Below, in pieces: positions 45,987-56,599 of a DNA stretch of 64,000 bases; position 1 is the first letter of the stretch; each line of letters opens with the position of its first letter. This DNA is from Diphasiastrum complanatum (lineage: Eukaryota > Streptophyta > Lycopodiopsida > Lycopodiales > Lycopodiaceae), in contig CM055113.1 in the NCBI GenBank assembly GCA_029204225.1, forward strand, positions 27,474,592 through 27,538,591. Direction: 5' to 3'. The position numbers and the translations under genes were made by a program. The notes under the pieces were generated by a model. It was not told the DNA's origin. It saw nothing but the letters and a program-made list of their open reading frames with translations, and did not search any database.

Positions 45987-47219
45987 ATATGGACAAACTT
46001 TTCCTCTGTCTCATCAGGCTCTTGAAGATTTAACTTTATGGTTTGAGCGGGGCCATCATATGGCTCATTCCCCTTTGGCTCCCATTGAGCTTGAGGCAGG
46101 TGGGTAGTTACATCTTCAATGGTGAAGTCCTTGAAATGGTTGGGCACATCAATTTTATTAGGGGCGTAGGGCTTCTTAGTCCTGGCTTTAGGTGGATCCT
46201 TAGGGGTTGTAGTTGTGTGGCTTGTGGACCTAGAGAATTGTGCTTCACCCGGGGGTTCTTGAGCTATCGTGAGATCACGAGGAGGCTCCACCTCTATAAT
46301 CTTTTTCATTTTCTCACAGATAGCTTCCTTCCTAGTTGGTTTTGCATGCACCCTGTGAACGATGTTTTTGTGTGGCTTGGACGCTTGAGGGACTTCGGTT
46401 AAGATTGCGTCATCTATCGTGTATAGATTCAGTATCATGTATCTCTCATTCGTATACCGGTCGTTTGACATGATATAGTTTATTTTGGTCCAATTTGGCT
46501 ACAGCAATGCTAGCCTTAGGCTCTATCTCTCGAACCTTCTCAGGGAGTACCCATGGGGGAATGGCGTCCATGAAGCACAGAATAGCTACATCTGTAATAT
46601 CGGCCATGTCGGAATCAGTATCAAACTCTTGAGAACGTAAAACACTCTCATCGTCGATATACAAGGTTATTGATTCATCATAAGGTAGCCAGACGACATG
46701 AAGCAAGTTCTCGTTGTGGGGCTGAATGTTAACATAATTGACGTTGAAGATAGGAGTATCCAAATCAGTTGGTTCAACAGTAGATTCATCGTTATCACTG
46801 TGATTTGTATTGAGTTCGCAATGTTCCACATTGACACAATCGATTGTTGCCAAGCTGTGGCTCCAGTTGATGATATCCGTAGCCTTGGTATAGTGGTCCT
46901 TCTCTTCGATGTCACGGTAATTTTCAAGAATAGACTTTGTGGTAGAGGATCCATATTCGATGATTCGTGCGGGATTGATCTTACCAGCAGAGTCAATTGT
47001 GACTGATGTTTCTCGATTGCCAAATGTAACGCACTCTCTATTCCAATTGTGCATTGCACGTGCATAAGAGAGCCATGGCCTACCTAGGAGTAATTCATAG
47101 ATATAGGCGTTGTTAGGGATAACGAGCACTACCAAATCTAGCGTGAGACTCAAACCTCCTAGTTTCAGCCTTATGTCAGGTATTAGGCCTAATGGTTTTA
47201 CCACACTTTGATCTGCCAT
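45974..47219 (-). pseudogene. Gypsy I protease end and spacer
   Basis: 257-residue frame (47219-46446) with LDLVVLVIPNNAYIYELLLGRPWL, a usual protease C-terminal motif (LLGRPW), then DIINWSHSLATIDC and an acidic region. The next frame (46471-45974) has NHFKDFTIEDVTTHLPQ and YDGPAQTIKLNLQEPDE. Its last few residues are read from Copia H sequence across the junction. Confidence 0.7.
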
Positions 47220-47237
47220 TCAAAGTTGACAGTTCGA

Positions 47238-47954
47238 TCATGTCATAGAAGCTTGAAGACCCCACTCCTTCATCAGGGATGTTGATATTATGCTGACTCC
47301 CAATCCGCCATCTAATACTGCCAAGACAACGCGGGAATGTCCATAAGTTGTAGGATTGTGTATATTTCCCTTGTCGCTTGCAGGGTTAGTCAGATGCAGG
47401 GGTACCTCATGGAGGTCTGGTGATGGGATGTTATCTTCAATGGAGCACAACTCTTTCTGCCATTTTCCGGTGTACTTCCAGAGTACTCCAAATGGAAGGG
47501 TAACGTTTGCTTGAAGCAAATCTCCCCATATCTTGGCTCCTTCTACGGTTGGGTTATCTAGGGTTTGATCTCTAGGTGTGACTATAGCCTCCTCCTTATT
47601 ATCAGCTTCATTGATGAGATTTTGATATTTATCTCTCAAATGGATCTCCTCGTTGGGGTTAGGATAGATGATTGGTGTGGTTCTGTCACTGGACAGAGCT
47701 GGCGGGAGCTTATTGGTTTGTTTTGTTTCAGCTTCGCTAGCCTACCAGTGTTGGGCTCGATTCATGACTCTGATTGGGATTGTCTCTACTTGGATAGAGT
47801 TAACAGGAGATACAGGACTGGGTCGCGTTGGACAGTCTTTGATATGGTGCTCTATGCCACAATTTTCACAAAGAGGTGGATATTGTAATTTATAAGGGCA
47901 ACGAATGCTAGGATGTCGTCCCGCACACACAAAGCAGCCACGTAAAATTGGCAT
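47238..47954 (-). pseudogene. Gypsy I zinc knuckles and aspartic protease
   Basis: Frame 47954-47742 has CFVCAGRHPSIRC and CENCGIEHHIKDC, two consecutive zinc-binding motifs. Frame 47639-47238 leads to VVLAVLDGGLGVSIIST, the protease active site (DGG in place of DSG/DTG, as in related Gypsy elements). Stops separate the frames. Confidence 0.75.
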
Positions 47955-48017
47955 CGGTTGCGCAGCATATGCTATAGGTTGTGTATGATACTGAGGGTGA
48001 TTTGGGTTGTATCCAGA

Positions 48018-49121
48018 CTATGCTATTTCATAAGAGTAACTCGTCTCTATTTGATAAACATTGGCATTGGGATCCTCGACATAATAGGTAGCAAAATCGA
48101 CATAGGCAGTATCAACCATGTGAGATTGTACAAGTGGCGCAGGCTGATTGACTACAAATGGTTGTATGGGTTGATAATGAACTGGGCCTGTTGGCCTGAG
48201 TTGGTATTGTCCTGGCCTTGGCATGGATGGATTTGGATTGTAATTTGATGCATATTGTTGAGGTCCAGATGGCCTATAAGGGCGATACATAGGTCGTGTC
48301 GCTTGTGGAAAATATGTTCTTATGTGCTGGCAATCATTGGCGGTGTGGTTTTGAGAACAAATGGGACACCACACATTTTCACGGACTGGAAAAGTTATTT
48401 CAGCGACATCCTTCAATACCTTTTGGAATTCTGAGGTTAGCTTCTCCATCTGAGCTTGTTGTGCTTTTTGCCGACCCTCAAGGTGTTGAAGGATATCAAC
48501 ATCACTAGATGAGGACGATCCTTCCATGCGGGAAGTCTCTTGCTTAACTAGCCCCTTTCCCTTCTTGTCACAAAAGTCATGGTCCTCATCAGACCCTTCA
48601 TCTTCTTCATGGATGACGTCATCCATCGCGTCTTTCAATCGCTCGTACGAGTCTATGGGTTTCAATTCTCTCCTAGTGGCCTTGGGTAAACCAACTAAAA
48701 AAAGTTTGATGGCCATTTTCTCAGGTACGTGATCATCGACACACTCTACTTTAAGACACTTGAAACACTCGATGTAGGTGCGCACTGATTCTTTACTTCG
48801 CATCTTGATATGCGTCAATTGGATGAAGGGACTCTGCGTCAGTTTGGAGGGTTTGAACCGTTTGACCAGTGTTGCGGTGATGGTCTCCCAAGACGTGTTG
48901 TCTGGGTCATCAAGGGTTAAAAACCACTCTTTTGCGTCGCCTTGTAAAATCATGGGGAATAAATGTACCTTTTCGATGTCAGATTCGTCCCCATAGAATT
49001 TACAAGCATTGTTGAAATCTTGGAGAAATTGAGTCGGATCTAATTCGCCATCGTATTTAGGTGTGTCAATCCGAGGAAGTCTTTTCTCTAACTTGGGTGG
49101 TGGATGGGATGGTCCTGTCAT
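48018..49121 (-). CDS. Gypsy I gag
   Basis: 367 residues. A Pro-rich N-terminus is followed by RIDTPKYDGELDPTQFLQDF and a retrotransposon gag core: HLFPMILQGDAKEWFLTLDD, SWETITATLVKRF, HIKMRSKESVRTYIECF, and KLFLVGLPKATRREL. Then come an acidic AMDDVIHEEDEGSDEDHD, a Ser-rich linker, a helix (HLEGRQKAQQAQMEKLTSEF) and the knuckle WCPICSQNHTANDC. It ends in a Pro/Tyr/Gln-rich tail. Intact and of normal size for a Gypsy capsid protein. The start Met is the first in the frame. Confidence 0.85.
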   Translation of the reverse strand: MTGPSHPPPKLEKRLPRIDTPKYDGELDPTQFLQDFNNACKFYGDESDIEKVHLFPMILQGDAKEWFLTLDDPDNTSWETITATLVKRFKPSKLTQSPFIQLTHIKMRSKESVRTYIECFKCLKVECVDDHVPEKMAIKLFLVGLPKATRRELKPIDSYERLKDAMDDVIHEEDEGSDEDHDFCDKKGKGLVKQETSRMEGSSSSSDVDILQHLEGRQKAQQAQMEKLTSEFQKVLKDVAEITFPVRENVWCPICSQNHTANDCQHIRTYFPQATRPMYRPYRPSGPQQYASNYNPNPSMPRPGQYQLRPTGPVHYQPIQPFVVNQPAPLVQSHMVDTAYVDFATYYVEDPNANVYQIETSYSYEIA

Positions 49122-49404
49122 GTTGATCTGAACAGGTTATCACAAGACCAGACAAATGGTTTGGGTGGATGGATGAGGGCAAAGGTCTCTCCCTAGTCTA
49201 TGGCTTCCATCTAGGTCATGTCTAAGGCCGGTAACCTACTAGATATGCCTATAGTTTATTCCAACTAGACGTGGCAAGATTATTTTGCCGATGGTTGGTG
49301 AGTTAATAGCCGAAGTGATGTGATAATAGGTTAGATCGGTCGTGTAGGATGTATACCAAATAATGGTTTAGTGGATGACGCTAGGTTTCTGATTGATATC
49401 GCGA

Positions 49405-49835
49405 TGACTCGCAAAAAAAATGACTCGTGCAAGGGTGGGAGATGACTCATGGACGGAAACGTACTACTCGCAGATGACTCGCAAAAAAAAATGACTCATG
49501 GATGGAAACGTACTACACATAGATGACTTGTATAAAAGATGACTTGCAAAAAAAATGACTCGTGCAAGGGTGGGAGATGACTCACGGATGAAAATGTACT
49601 ACTTGTAGATGACTCGCATAGAAGATGACTTGCAAAAAAATGACTCGTGCAACCCTGTACCCGTGGAGCTAGAACCCGTGGGAATTACTCATACAGGAAG
49701 TACTCGCACAGAAGATGACTCACAAAAAAATGACTCGTGCAAACCTGTACCTGTGGATCTAGAACCCGTGGGAATGACTCGCACAGGAAGTACTCGCACA
49801 GAAGATGACTCGCAAAGGAAGATGACTCGCGCACG
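49405..49835. repeat. TGACTC-rich minisatellite
   Basis: At least ten ATGACTCGC/ATGACTCGTG-type units separated by A-tracts. A first array uses the block CGTGCAAGGGTGGGAGATGACT; a second uses GTACCCGTGGAGCTAGAACCC with about 95-bp period. Open frames over it encode a repetitive Thr/Asp/Ser protein and are not supported as a gene. Confidence 0.85.
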
Positions 49836-50530
49836 AGTCGAAAGGTGACAAAAAAACAATTATGAAGACTAATGAGAAATGTGCAGTAAAAATCAGTTGG
49901 AAACCCACTGAAAATGACTGAAAAAATGGCTAGAAACGGCTGAAATACAGATGAAAAACACCGCTAAAATCTAGAAAACAATAGGAAAATTTCTAAAAAG
50001 GTCAAAAAATGTCTGAAAGCAGCTGAATGATTCATGAAACACACCTCTAAAGTGTGAAAAATAGTAGGAGAGCTTCTAAAATATGTAGCTGAAAGTGAAA
50101 CATGTGATGGTGTGCAAAAAACACTCTGTAAACCCCTTAAAATGACATAAGAAAGAGCTGAAAACGAATTGAAAATGGGCTACGGTAAGCTACAGGCAAA
50201 ACGAGCTGAGGCAAATCCTCAAAAGACAGAACTAACACTATCCAAAACCTTGTACCCTGCTCAAATGTGGTTGAAGCAGACTCTGATGACTGTGGAAAAT
50301 GAGATAGCGGTTGTTCAAGTAGAATTGGATAGAAGTGAGTGTTCTGAGGTCTTAGACTTTTCATTTCACACAAATTACTATGTTTGAGTTGAAAGTAAGC
50401 TCCTAGAGAGTTTACTAGTACTTTGAAACTTGTGGGAGAGATAGACTTCTTGCTTGCATGTGCTTCTTCTTTTGTGACTGAAGCGAGATCCAAATTCAAG
50501 ATAGATTGATTTTCTGTATTGAGAATTTGT
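49836..50530. other. Non-coding between minisatellite and Copia E
   Basis: A-rich, with short recurring GCTGAAA and TGAAAA words. Possibly the leader or LTR of Gypsy I. No match to the E 3' LTR was seen, so E seems to lack its 5' LTR. Confidence 0.4.
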
Positions 50531-50710
50531 TCTCACATCTGTTGCTAGATTTCATAGGGTGGATCAACATCTGTGTTAGATCCTAGATTGAGATAGCAAG
50601 CAACATCCTTTCAACTCCATTTTTTATCATTACTAGAATTTCTCATCAAGAAGATATCTGGTTCACATTTCTTAAAGCATAGTGAGAGATTAACATCTTC
50701 CAATTATGCA

Positions 50711-51535
50711 ATGTGGAAGATCAGAATGGAATCATTATTGATTCTACAAGATGTAATGGATATTGTGAGTGGAGCTGAAGAAGAACATGCTGCACCTAAT
50801 GAAGCTGCAGCATTTCACAAAAGAACCAGAACTGCCCTTAATTTTATAAAAATGAATGTTACCAATGAAGTGTTAAGAGAGATCAGTACATGCACCATTG
50901 CCAAGGAAGCTTGGGATATTCTAAAAACAATCTATGAAATCAAAAATACTTCTAGATTGCTTACACTTAGAAACCAAATATTTCTAAGTTATCAGAGAGT
51001 AGATGAGAGTGCTTCATCATATGTCATGAGAGTTAAGGATCTTCATCAAGAGTTAGCTGGTATTAGTGATGCTCTTAAGACCACTGAACTTGTTCAAGTA
51101 GTCCTAAATGGACTTAGAGATGAGTATGACAATATTGTGCAGACTTATGCTGTCAGGGAGGATCTTCCATCTTTGGAGACACTGCAAGGTATTCTCTTTG
51201 CTGAAGAAAGCAGGCAAGAGAACAAGATGCTGAGGATCAACAGACTTTCATTGAAAGATGGTGGAGATGACAAAGCACTCTTCATCAGAGACAAGTCAAG
51301 AGGCAAGGGCAAAGGACCAACACTAAGAAGGACAAAGCCAAAGAAGGTGGTGAGGATTAGTCCTCACAAGCTGCAACATCTAGTGGCAAGAAGAAGCTGT
51401 CAAAGGTCAAGTGTTTTCTGTGTGGCAAGAATGGACACTATGCATCTAGCTGTTTCAAGAAGAAGAACCAATCTAAGAAAGCTAACCTTACTAATGAGGA
51501 TGAGTGTGAGGGTGTAGAGAGTGAAAGAGAGGATT
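50711..51535 (+). pseudogene. Copia E gag
   Basis: Coding starts before 50711, since related gag sequence (LKHSERLTSSNYAMWKI-like) is read from about 50665. The frame has FIKMNVTNEVLREISTCTIA, LLTLRNQIFLSYQRVDESAS and VQVVLNGLRDEYDNIVQTYA. A frameshift near 51350 moves the knuckle CFLCGKNGHYASSC (about 51411) into another phase. Normal UBN2-type capsid protein with one lesion. Confidence 0.8.
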
Positions 51536-51579
51536 AATTAATGATGTCTACTTTTTCATCTTTTCCTTTTAAGAATAAA

Positions 51580-51835
51580 GAAGTCTGGTGGATAGATAGT
51601 GGGGCTAGTTCCCATATGTCTAATTCTAGAAACTCTTTCACTAATCATATCTAGGTGCAAAAGATCAATCTATACTGCTAATGATGTTGAGTGTAGGATT
51701 GAAGGAATAGGAAGCATTCCATTGCATGCATCATCATCAAAATCTTTTTGCTTACATGATGTACTGTATGTACCTAGATTGACCAAGAATCTCATTAGTG
51801 TAGGACAGTTGTTTGATAGTGGATTGGATAGTTGA
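51580..51835 (+). pseudogene. Copia E protease
   Basis: VWWIDSGASSHMSNSRNSF (catalytic DSG intact), then a frame shift near 51655. The rest, VECRIEGIGSIPLHAS, LHDVLYVPRLTKNLISVGQL, matches the same region of D. A stop follows at 51833. Confidence 0.8.
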
Positions 51836-54569
51836 CAAGTGTATAATCTCAAGAGAAAATGAAGTTATAGCTAGAGGATCTAAAATTGGTAAGTTGTACA
51901 AACTAGATTCTAGGGAGAGTGCTAACATTTCAGATATTGCTTATGAGACCAAGGTTCTACAGGAGGATCTGTGGCACAAGAGATTGGGTCATCCCAATTT
52001 CAAAGCCATGCAATCTATGGTCAAAGAAGGAAAAGTTGTTGGTCTACCAAAGACATTGTCAAAGGAGCTTCTACCTTGTGAAGCTTGTGTGCTGGCAAAG
52101 TCACACAGAAGGCCTTTTCCTAGATCAAGTATCAAGACAAAGCAACCATTTGAACTTGTACACTCTGATGTTCATTTCTCATCAACTAAGAGCAAAGGAG
52201 GAGCCAACTGCTTTGTCTCTTTTGTAGATGATTATACAAGATATTCTTGGATCTATATGATGTCTTCAAAAGCCATGGTTTATGATGTTTTTCCTACTTT
52301 CAAAGCTTATGTAGAGAAGCAGTTTCCTTTCAAGTTAAAAGCTTTAAGAAGTGATAGTGGAGGAGAATACACTTCCAATAAGTTTAAAGACTTTTGTGAG
52401 AGAGAGGGTATTCAAAGAGAGTTTTCTTGTTCATATACTCCTCAGCAAAATGGTGTTGTTGAGAGGAAAAATAGAACTTTGTGTGAATGTGCAAAAGCCA
52501 TTAGGCTAGAAGCTTCTCTACCTAAAGAATTTTGGGGAGAGGCAGTTGCATGTGCAAACTATCTTTGTAATAGGCTTCCAAATCTTGCAATAGGTGGAAA
52601 GACACCATTTGAGATGTTGTATAAGAAAAAGCCTAAGGTAGATCATCTTAGGATTTTTGGCTGTGTATGCTTTGTGCATGTGCCTCTAGAAACTAGGAAG
52701 AAGGAAGATCCTTGTGCAGTAAAAGAAATTTTTGTAGGATATGCATCCACTAAAAAAGCATACAAGATTTATTTGCCCTCTACTGACAAAAATGTTGTTA
52801 GTAGAGATGTGATCTTCCATGAAGATCAGAAGTTTAACTTGGATGATGCACAGATCAAGGAGACTCGTGCAAGATCTACAATCATCAATCTTGATGTTGT
52901 TCAAGAAGAGGTGAGGCCGAGGCTTGAGGAAGAGCAAATTCAAGCTACCACACCCAAAAGATTTACACGAGCAAGATCTGAATCAAGGAGGCTCACATAT
53001 GATGAAGAAGGAAGGAAAGTGGAAGGTGAAACTTCATATCATGCACTTTTTATATCAGATGAAGAGCCTAAGAATGTCCAAGAAGCTTCTCAATCCAAGG
53101 AGTGGGTTCAAGCAATGACCCAAGAATTTGAAGCCTTGATGTCAAATAACACATGGGAGCTTGTGGAGCCACCAAACAACATGCATGTAAGTGCATGTAA
53201 GTGGGTATTCAGAATCAAGTATAATCATGATGGATCTATCAATAAGTATAAAGCAAGAATTTGTGTCAAAGGCTACTCACAGATCAAAGGTCTTGACTAT
53301 GAAGACACCTTTTCACCAGTTGCAAAGATGGTAACAATTCGAATACTCATCTCTCTTGCATGTTTTCACAAATGGAGTATGTTTCAGCTTGATGTTTCTA
53401 ATGCATTTCTCAATGGTTACCTTGAGGAGGAGATTTATATGGAGCAACCTCTAGGTTTTGTGAAGGAAGGTGATGAATCAAAAGTTTGTCTTTTGTTCAA
53501 AAGTCTGTATGGACTGAAACAGGGACCAAGGTCTTGGTATGCAAGGCTCAATTCCTATCTCATATCACTCGGATTTTGTCTAAGTGAATATGATCCTTCT
53601 CTTTATTATAAGTTTGTAGATAACTTTGTAATTATTCTTCTCATCTATGTAGATGATATCATTCTTTGTGGAAACAATGAGAAGTTAGTTGAAGAAACTA
53701 AGCATGCACTTGGTACTGAGTTTAAGATGCAAGATTTAAGAGTTCTTCACTATATTCTAGGCCTTGAAATAGATTTTTGGAAAGGTCATGCATTTATAAG
53801 CCAAAGTAGATATGCACTTTCCATGCTCAGGAAATTCCATATGAAGAACTATAAAGGCATAGATACACCTATGGAGCACACTGTAAAAGTTCCTATTAAA
53901 GATGATGAGAAATCCTTTGAGGACATCACTCTTTATAGGAGTCTTATTGGCTCACTTATTTGGTTAACAGTAACTAGGCCTAATCTAAGCTTTTGTGTTC
54001 ATAAGCTAAGTCAACACATGCAGGATCCAAAGTTATATCATTGGAAGTTGGCTAAAAGAGTCTTGAGGTATATATCTTCTACCTTGGATTATGGACTATA
54101 CTATGAAGGAGAAGATTTGACTTTGATTGCTTTTTCAGATTCAGATTTTGCAGGGGACAGGTTGGATAGGAAATCCACAAGTGCTTACACTATATTTCTT
54201 GGAGGAAATTTGGTTTCTTGGCTATCAAAGAAGCAGGCAACTATTTCCTTATCATCCTGTGAAGCTGAATACAAATCTCTTACAACCACAACAAAGGAGG
54301 TTTTATGGATCAAAAGGCTACTTTTGGAGCTAAAGTGTTATGCAGATGAAGATTTACCAATTATCAAGAATGATAACATTTCTACTCAGGCTCGTGCAAA
54401 TAATCCAGTCTTTCATGCAAGGAGCAAGCATATTGAAGTGGCTCATCATTTTGTAAGAGAAAAAGTCATTGGGAGAGAGATCATTGGAGCATGTTTCATC
54501 TTCAGATTGTGTTGCAGATCTTCTCACCAAACCTCTACTCAAGAATTTATTTATGAAAATGAGGTCTAA
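51813..54569 (+). CDS. Copia E integrase, reverse transcriptase and RNase H polyprotein
   Basis: 918 residues open throughout. Integrase: H55/H60 (WHKRLGH) and C89/C92 zinc site, catalytic D119, D181 and E217 with the D-x35-E spacing of retroviral-type integrases. RT: KWVFRIKYNHDG (463-474), ARICVKGY, QLDVSNAFLNG (525-535), SLYGLKQ and the catalytic YVDD at 612-615. RNase H: FSDSDFAGDRLDRKSTSAY then SLSSCEAEYKSL; KHIEVAHHFV follows. All active residues I can check are present. The true protein is part of a longer gag-pol; the Met given is internal to the reading frame after the protease lesion. The last 25 residues (FRLCCRSSHQTS) look shifted. It could in principle supply pol to relatives such as D, which is inference. 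Confidence 0.9.
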   Translation: MIVDWIVDKCIISRENEVIARGSKIGKLYKLDSRESANISDIAYETKVLQEDLWHKRLGHPNFKAMQSMVKEGKVVGLPKTLSKELLPCEACVLAKSHRRPFPRSSIKTKQPFELVHSDVHFSSTKSKGGANCFVSFVDDYTRYSWIYMMSSKAMVYDVFPTFKAYVEKQFPFKLKALRSDSGGEYTSNKFKDFCEREGIQREFSCSYTPQQNGVVERKNRTLCECAKAIRLEASLPKEFWGEAVACANYLCNRLPNLAIGGKTPFEMLYKKKPKVDHLRIFGCVCFVHVPLETRKKEDPCAVKEIFVGYASTKKAYKIYLPSTDKNVVSRDVIFHEDQKFNLDDAQIKETRARSTIINLDVVQEEVRPRLEEEQIQATTPKRFTRARSESRRLTYDEEGRKVEGETSYHALFISDEEPKNVQEASQSKEWVQAMTQEFEALMSNNTWELVEPPNNMHVSACKWVFRIKYNHDGSINKYKARICVKGYSQIKGLDYEDTFSPVAKMVTIRILISLACFHKWSMFQLDVSNAFLNGYLEEEIYMEQPLGFVKEGDESKVCLLFKSLYGLKQGPRSWYARLNSYLISLGFCLSEYDPSLYYKFVDNFVIILLIYVDDIILCGNNEKLVEETKHALGTEFKMQDLRVLHYILGLEIDFWKGHAFISQSRYALSMLRKFHMKNYKGIDTPMEHTVKVPIKDDEKSFEDITLYRSLIGSLIWLTVTRPNLSFCVHKLSQHMQDPKLYHWKLAKRVLRYISSTLDYGLYYEGEDLTLIAFSDSDFAGDRLDRKSTSAYTIFLGGNLVSWLSKKQATISLSSCEAEYKSLTTTTKEVLWIKRLLLELKCYADEDLPIIKNDNISTQARANNPVFHARSKHIEVAHHFVREKVIGREIIGACFIFRLCCRSSHQTSTQEFIYENEV

Positions 54570-54623
54570 CCTTGGCCTAATTTTGAAGTCTATGTTGATA
54601 GGAGCATAAATTTTAAGGAGGAG

Positions 54624-55324
54624 TGTGAAGATTATCTTCCTATCTCGAGTTTGGGGTCATGTCCATGGTGATTTCCACTAAAATTCATGTTGTACATAAA
54701 AGGAGTGTGAATTGAGCACATATCTTTCTAGTTTAGCTCGGATTTGAGTTAGATAGGTTCAATTATGATGACATGTAGATGTTTAGATAGCATGAAAAGT
54801 TTTACTGTATGCATGCAAGCCACATGCAATCAGTGCATGCAACATGCAAAGTAGTTTCAGTGATCTACACATGTCTAGGCAATTTTATGAGTTGACATGC
54901 AGTACATGCAACATACACGCATGCAGTTACACATGTGGATCTATGGTAGGTGAATTAGTTTAGTTAAGTGGACTTTCCATGCAACTCCACTGTAGGAATT
55001 CGAGTCTCTCTCATGTAGGAAAAGCTGGGCATGTTTTGCCACATTGTGAATATTGAGATTTTGGTGTTTTGGACTCATTCTCTCTCTACCCAAGTTTTCT
55101 ATGCTTGATTTTCTCTCTCTACCCGAGAGCAGCCTCTTTTTCTCATACTGAACACTTAGAATTATTTCTGACATTCATTTCTCATAGTGAAGAGTTAGAT
55201 TTTTTCATCAGATGTATGCCATTGTGCTCTTGCCTTAGATTTTTCAAGCATACTGTTCTTTGATCAATCTTGTGCAATCACAACACCTCAGTAAGATCCT
55301 GTAGGGTGTGTGGTGAAATTCACA
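54624..55324 (+). repeat. Copia E 3' LTR with RY-motif cluster
   Basis: TGTGAAGATTATC to GAAATTCACA, 701 bp. Its first half holds eight CATGCA motifs between 54812 and 54983. No second copy exists in the window. It abuts a 5'-truncated LTR of Copia F. Confidence 0.75.
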
Positions 55325-56526
55325 CGTGCTAAAAACTTCACATTTGATGCTTGAGGAACTCACGATATCATACTGCTCTTTCCATCTATTTCAGAACCGA
55401 ATTTTGCATTGAATAAATTTTTCAGTAATACCACACAAAACCATTTCTAATCTCTTCGGTGGACTGTACTCTTGTTTTTGTGAGTATGAATTAATTTTTA
55501 AGATCCTGTTGGGCAATTAGAACACTTAAAGTTGTGATTATATTTAGCATAAGCTTTCTATTAAATTGTCTTTCCATTTAGCAGCTGATTGTAACAGGAG
55601 ACCTATTCCGCAATATTCATGCTCTCTTCTCCATTCGTGTTCTTCTATCTCCCTTGTCCCATCATATTGGTATCAGAGCATAGATCATATAAACTGAGAG
55701 ATTAAGTGTGTTCCATTTGTATTATTGTTAGTATGTCTCATATAGGTAGCTCTTTGTCTTCATGATCCAGCAAAGCTAGAATCATTGACAAGCTCAATGG
55801 TTCTAACTTCTACATCTGGAAGTTAAAACTCCGGATGGTAATCAAGCGAGGGCATGGAAGATCAAAGATCAGAAGGCCTTAGCATGCATCACACTCAATC
55901 TGGCCGACTCCCAAATATCCCACGTTACCACATGCAAAACCTCTAAGCATGCATTAGATTTGTTGTTAAATCTCTATGAGATTCATGATGTAACCACTAG
56001 ATTACATATGAGAAGGAAGTTCTTTACTCTAAGCATGTCTAATTCTACTGCTATCACTTCTCACATCAACAGCTTCAAGTCTTTATTAGATCAGTTATCA
56101 GTTATAGGATGTTTATTCAAGATGATGATGCCGTTATGACCTTGCTTTCTTCTCTTCCAAAGTTGTATGAACACTTTGTGGTGATGATCTCCACACAACC
56201 CGACCTCACTCTTCAAAAGTTGATTGGTCACCTACTTCAAGAAGAAATGCGGAGAAAGACTAGCAACCTATCTATCAAAGACAAATCCATGGATCTATAC
56301 ACCAAGAAGAAAGACTACTCCAAAGGCAAGAATCAAGTGCAGCAACAACAACAGAAGCCTCATACTCAAGGTGAGAATAGTGGATCACGAAAGAGGCTTT
56401 TCTGCAGATATTACAAGAGAGCCAATCACGACATCAAGGAGTGTCGTATCCAGATCTACAACGAGGCAAATAAGCAACAACAGCAGTAGCCAGACTCCTC
56501 CAACACGGCGGAATTCAAGGAGCAAG
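55325..56526 (+). mobile_element. Copia F: 5' LTR end, primer site and gag
   Basis: Plus-strand. LTR end (about 55340-55664) matches the G/H LTRs; primer site TGGTATCAGAGC at 55668-55679; gag from MSHIGSSLSS at 55734. Stops at 56526 in ..CAAGGAGCAAG, in the gag-protease linker, two bases short of where H begins. The LTR is truncated on its left at Copia E. Confidence 0.85.
55734..56526 (+). pseudogene. Copia F gag
   Basis: An early stop (TGA near 55764) and shifts break the start. The frame 56109-56489 (126 residues) has DDAVMTLLSSLPKLYEHFVV, TLQKLIGHLLQEEMRRK, a Lys/Gln-rich stretch and the altered knuckle CRYYKRANHDIKEC, ending in poly-Gln. Closely related to gag of G. Confidence 0.8.
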
Positions 56527-56599
56527 CGACCAAAGCATTCAAACATTTCTGATATACTTTCACACGTCTTACGTTACATTTTCGATCACCATGTCTTCT

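Larger units (their letters stand above)
45987..49404 (-). mobile_element. Gypsy I, 5' coding half
   Basis: Minus-strand gag (49121-48018), knuckles (47954-47742), protease region (47639-47238), spacer (47219-45974). About 1040 codons with only a few in-frame stops, so it is younger than B and C. It stops at 45987, just where RT should start, at the junction with Copia H. No RT, integrase or LTR is seen. Confidence 0.8.
50531..55324 (+). mobile_element. Copia element E (5' LTR missing)
   Basis: Plus-strand Copia with gag, knuckle, protease, a 918-residue integrase-RT-RNase H frame, a purine tract AAGGAGGAG (54615-54623) and a 701-bp 3' LTR. It is the most intact retroelement in the window. 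A few frameshifts and one stop in the gag/protease region and an RNase H end shift keep it from being complete. It is related to Copia D in gag and protease. Confidence 0.85.

Noticed and set aside
46667-47065. Overlapping 132- and 102-residue frames
   Set aside because: Shadows of the Gypsy I protease/spacer frame.
49609-49848. 79-residue repetitive Thr/Asp/Ser protein
   Set aside because: Translation of the TGACTC minisatellite; no conserved start or flank.
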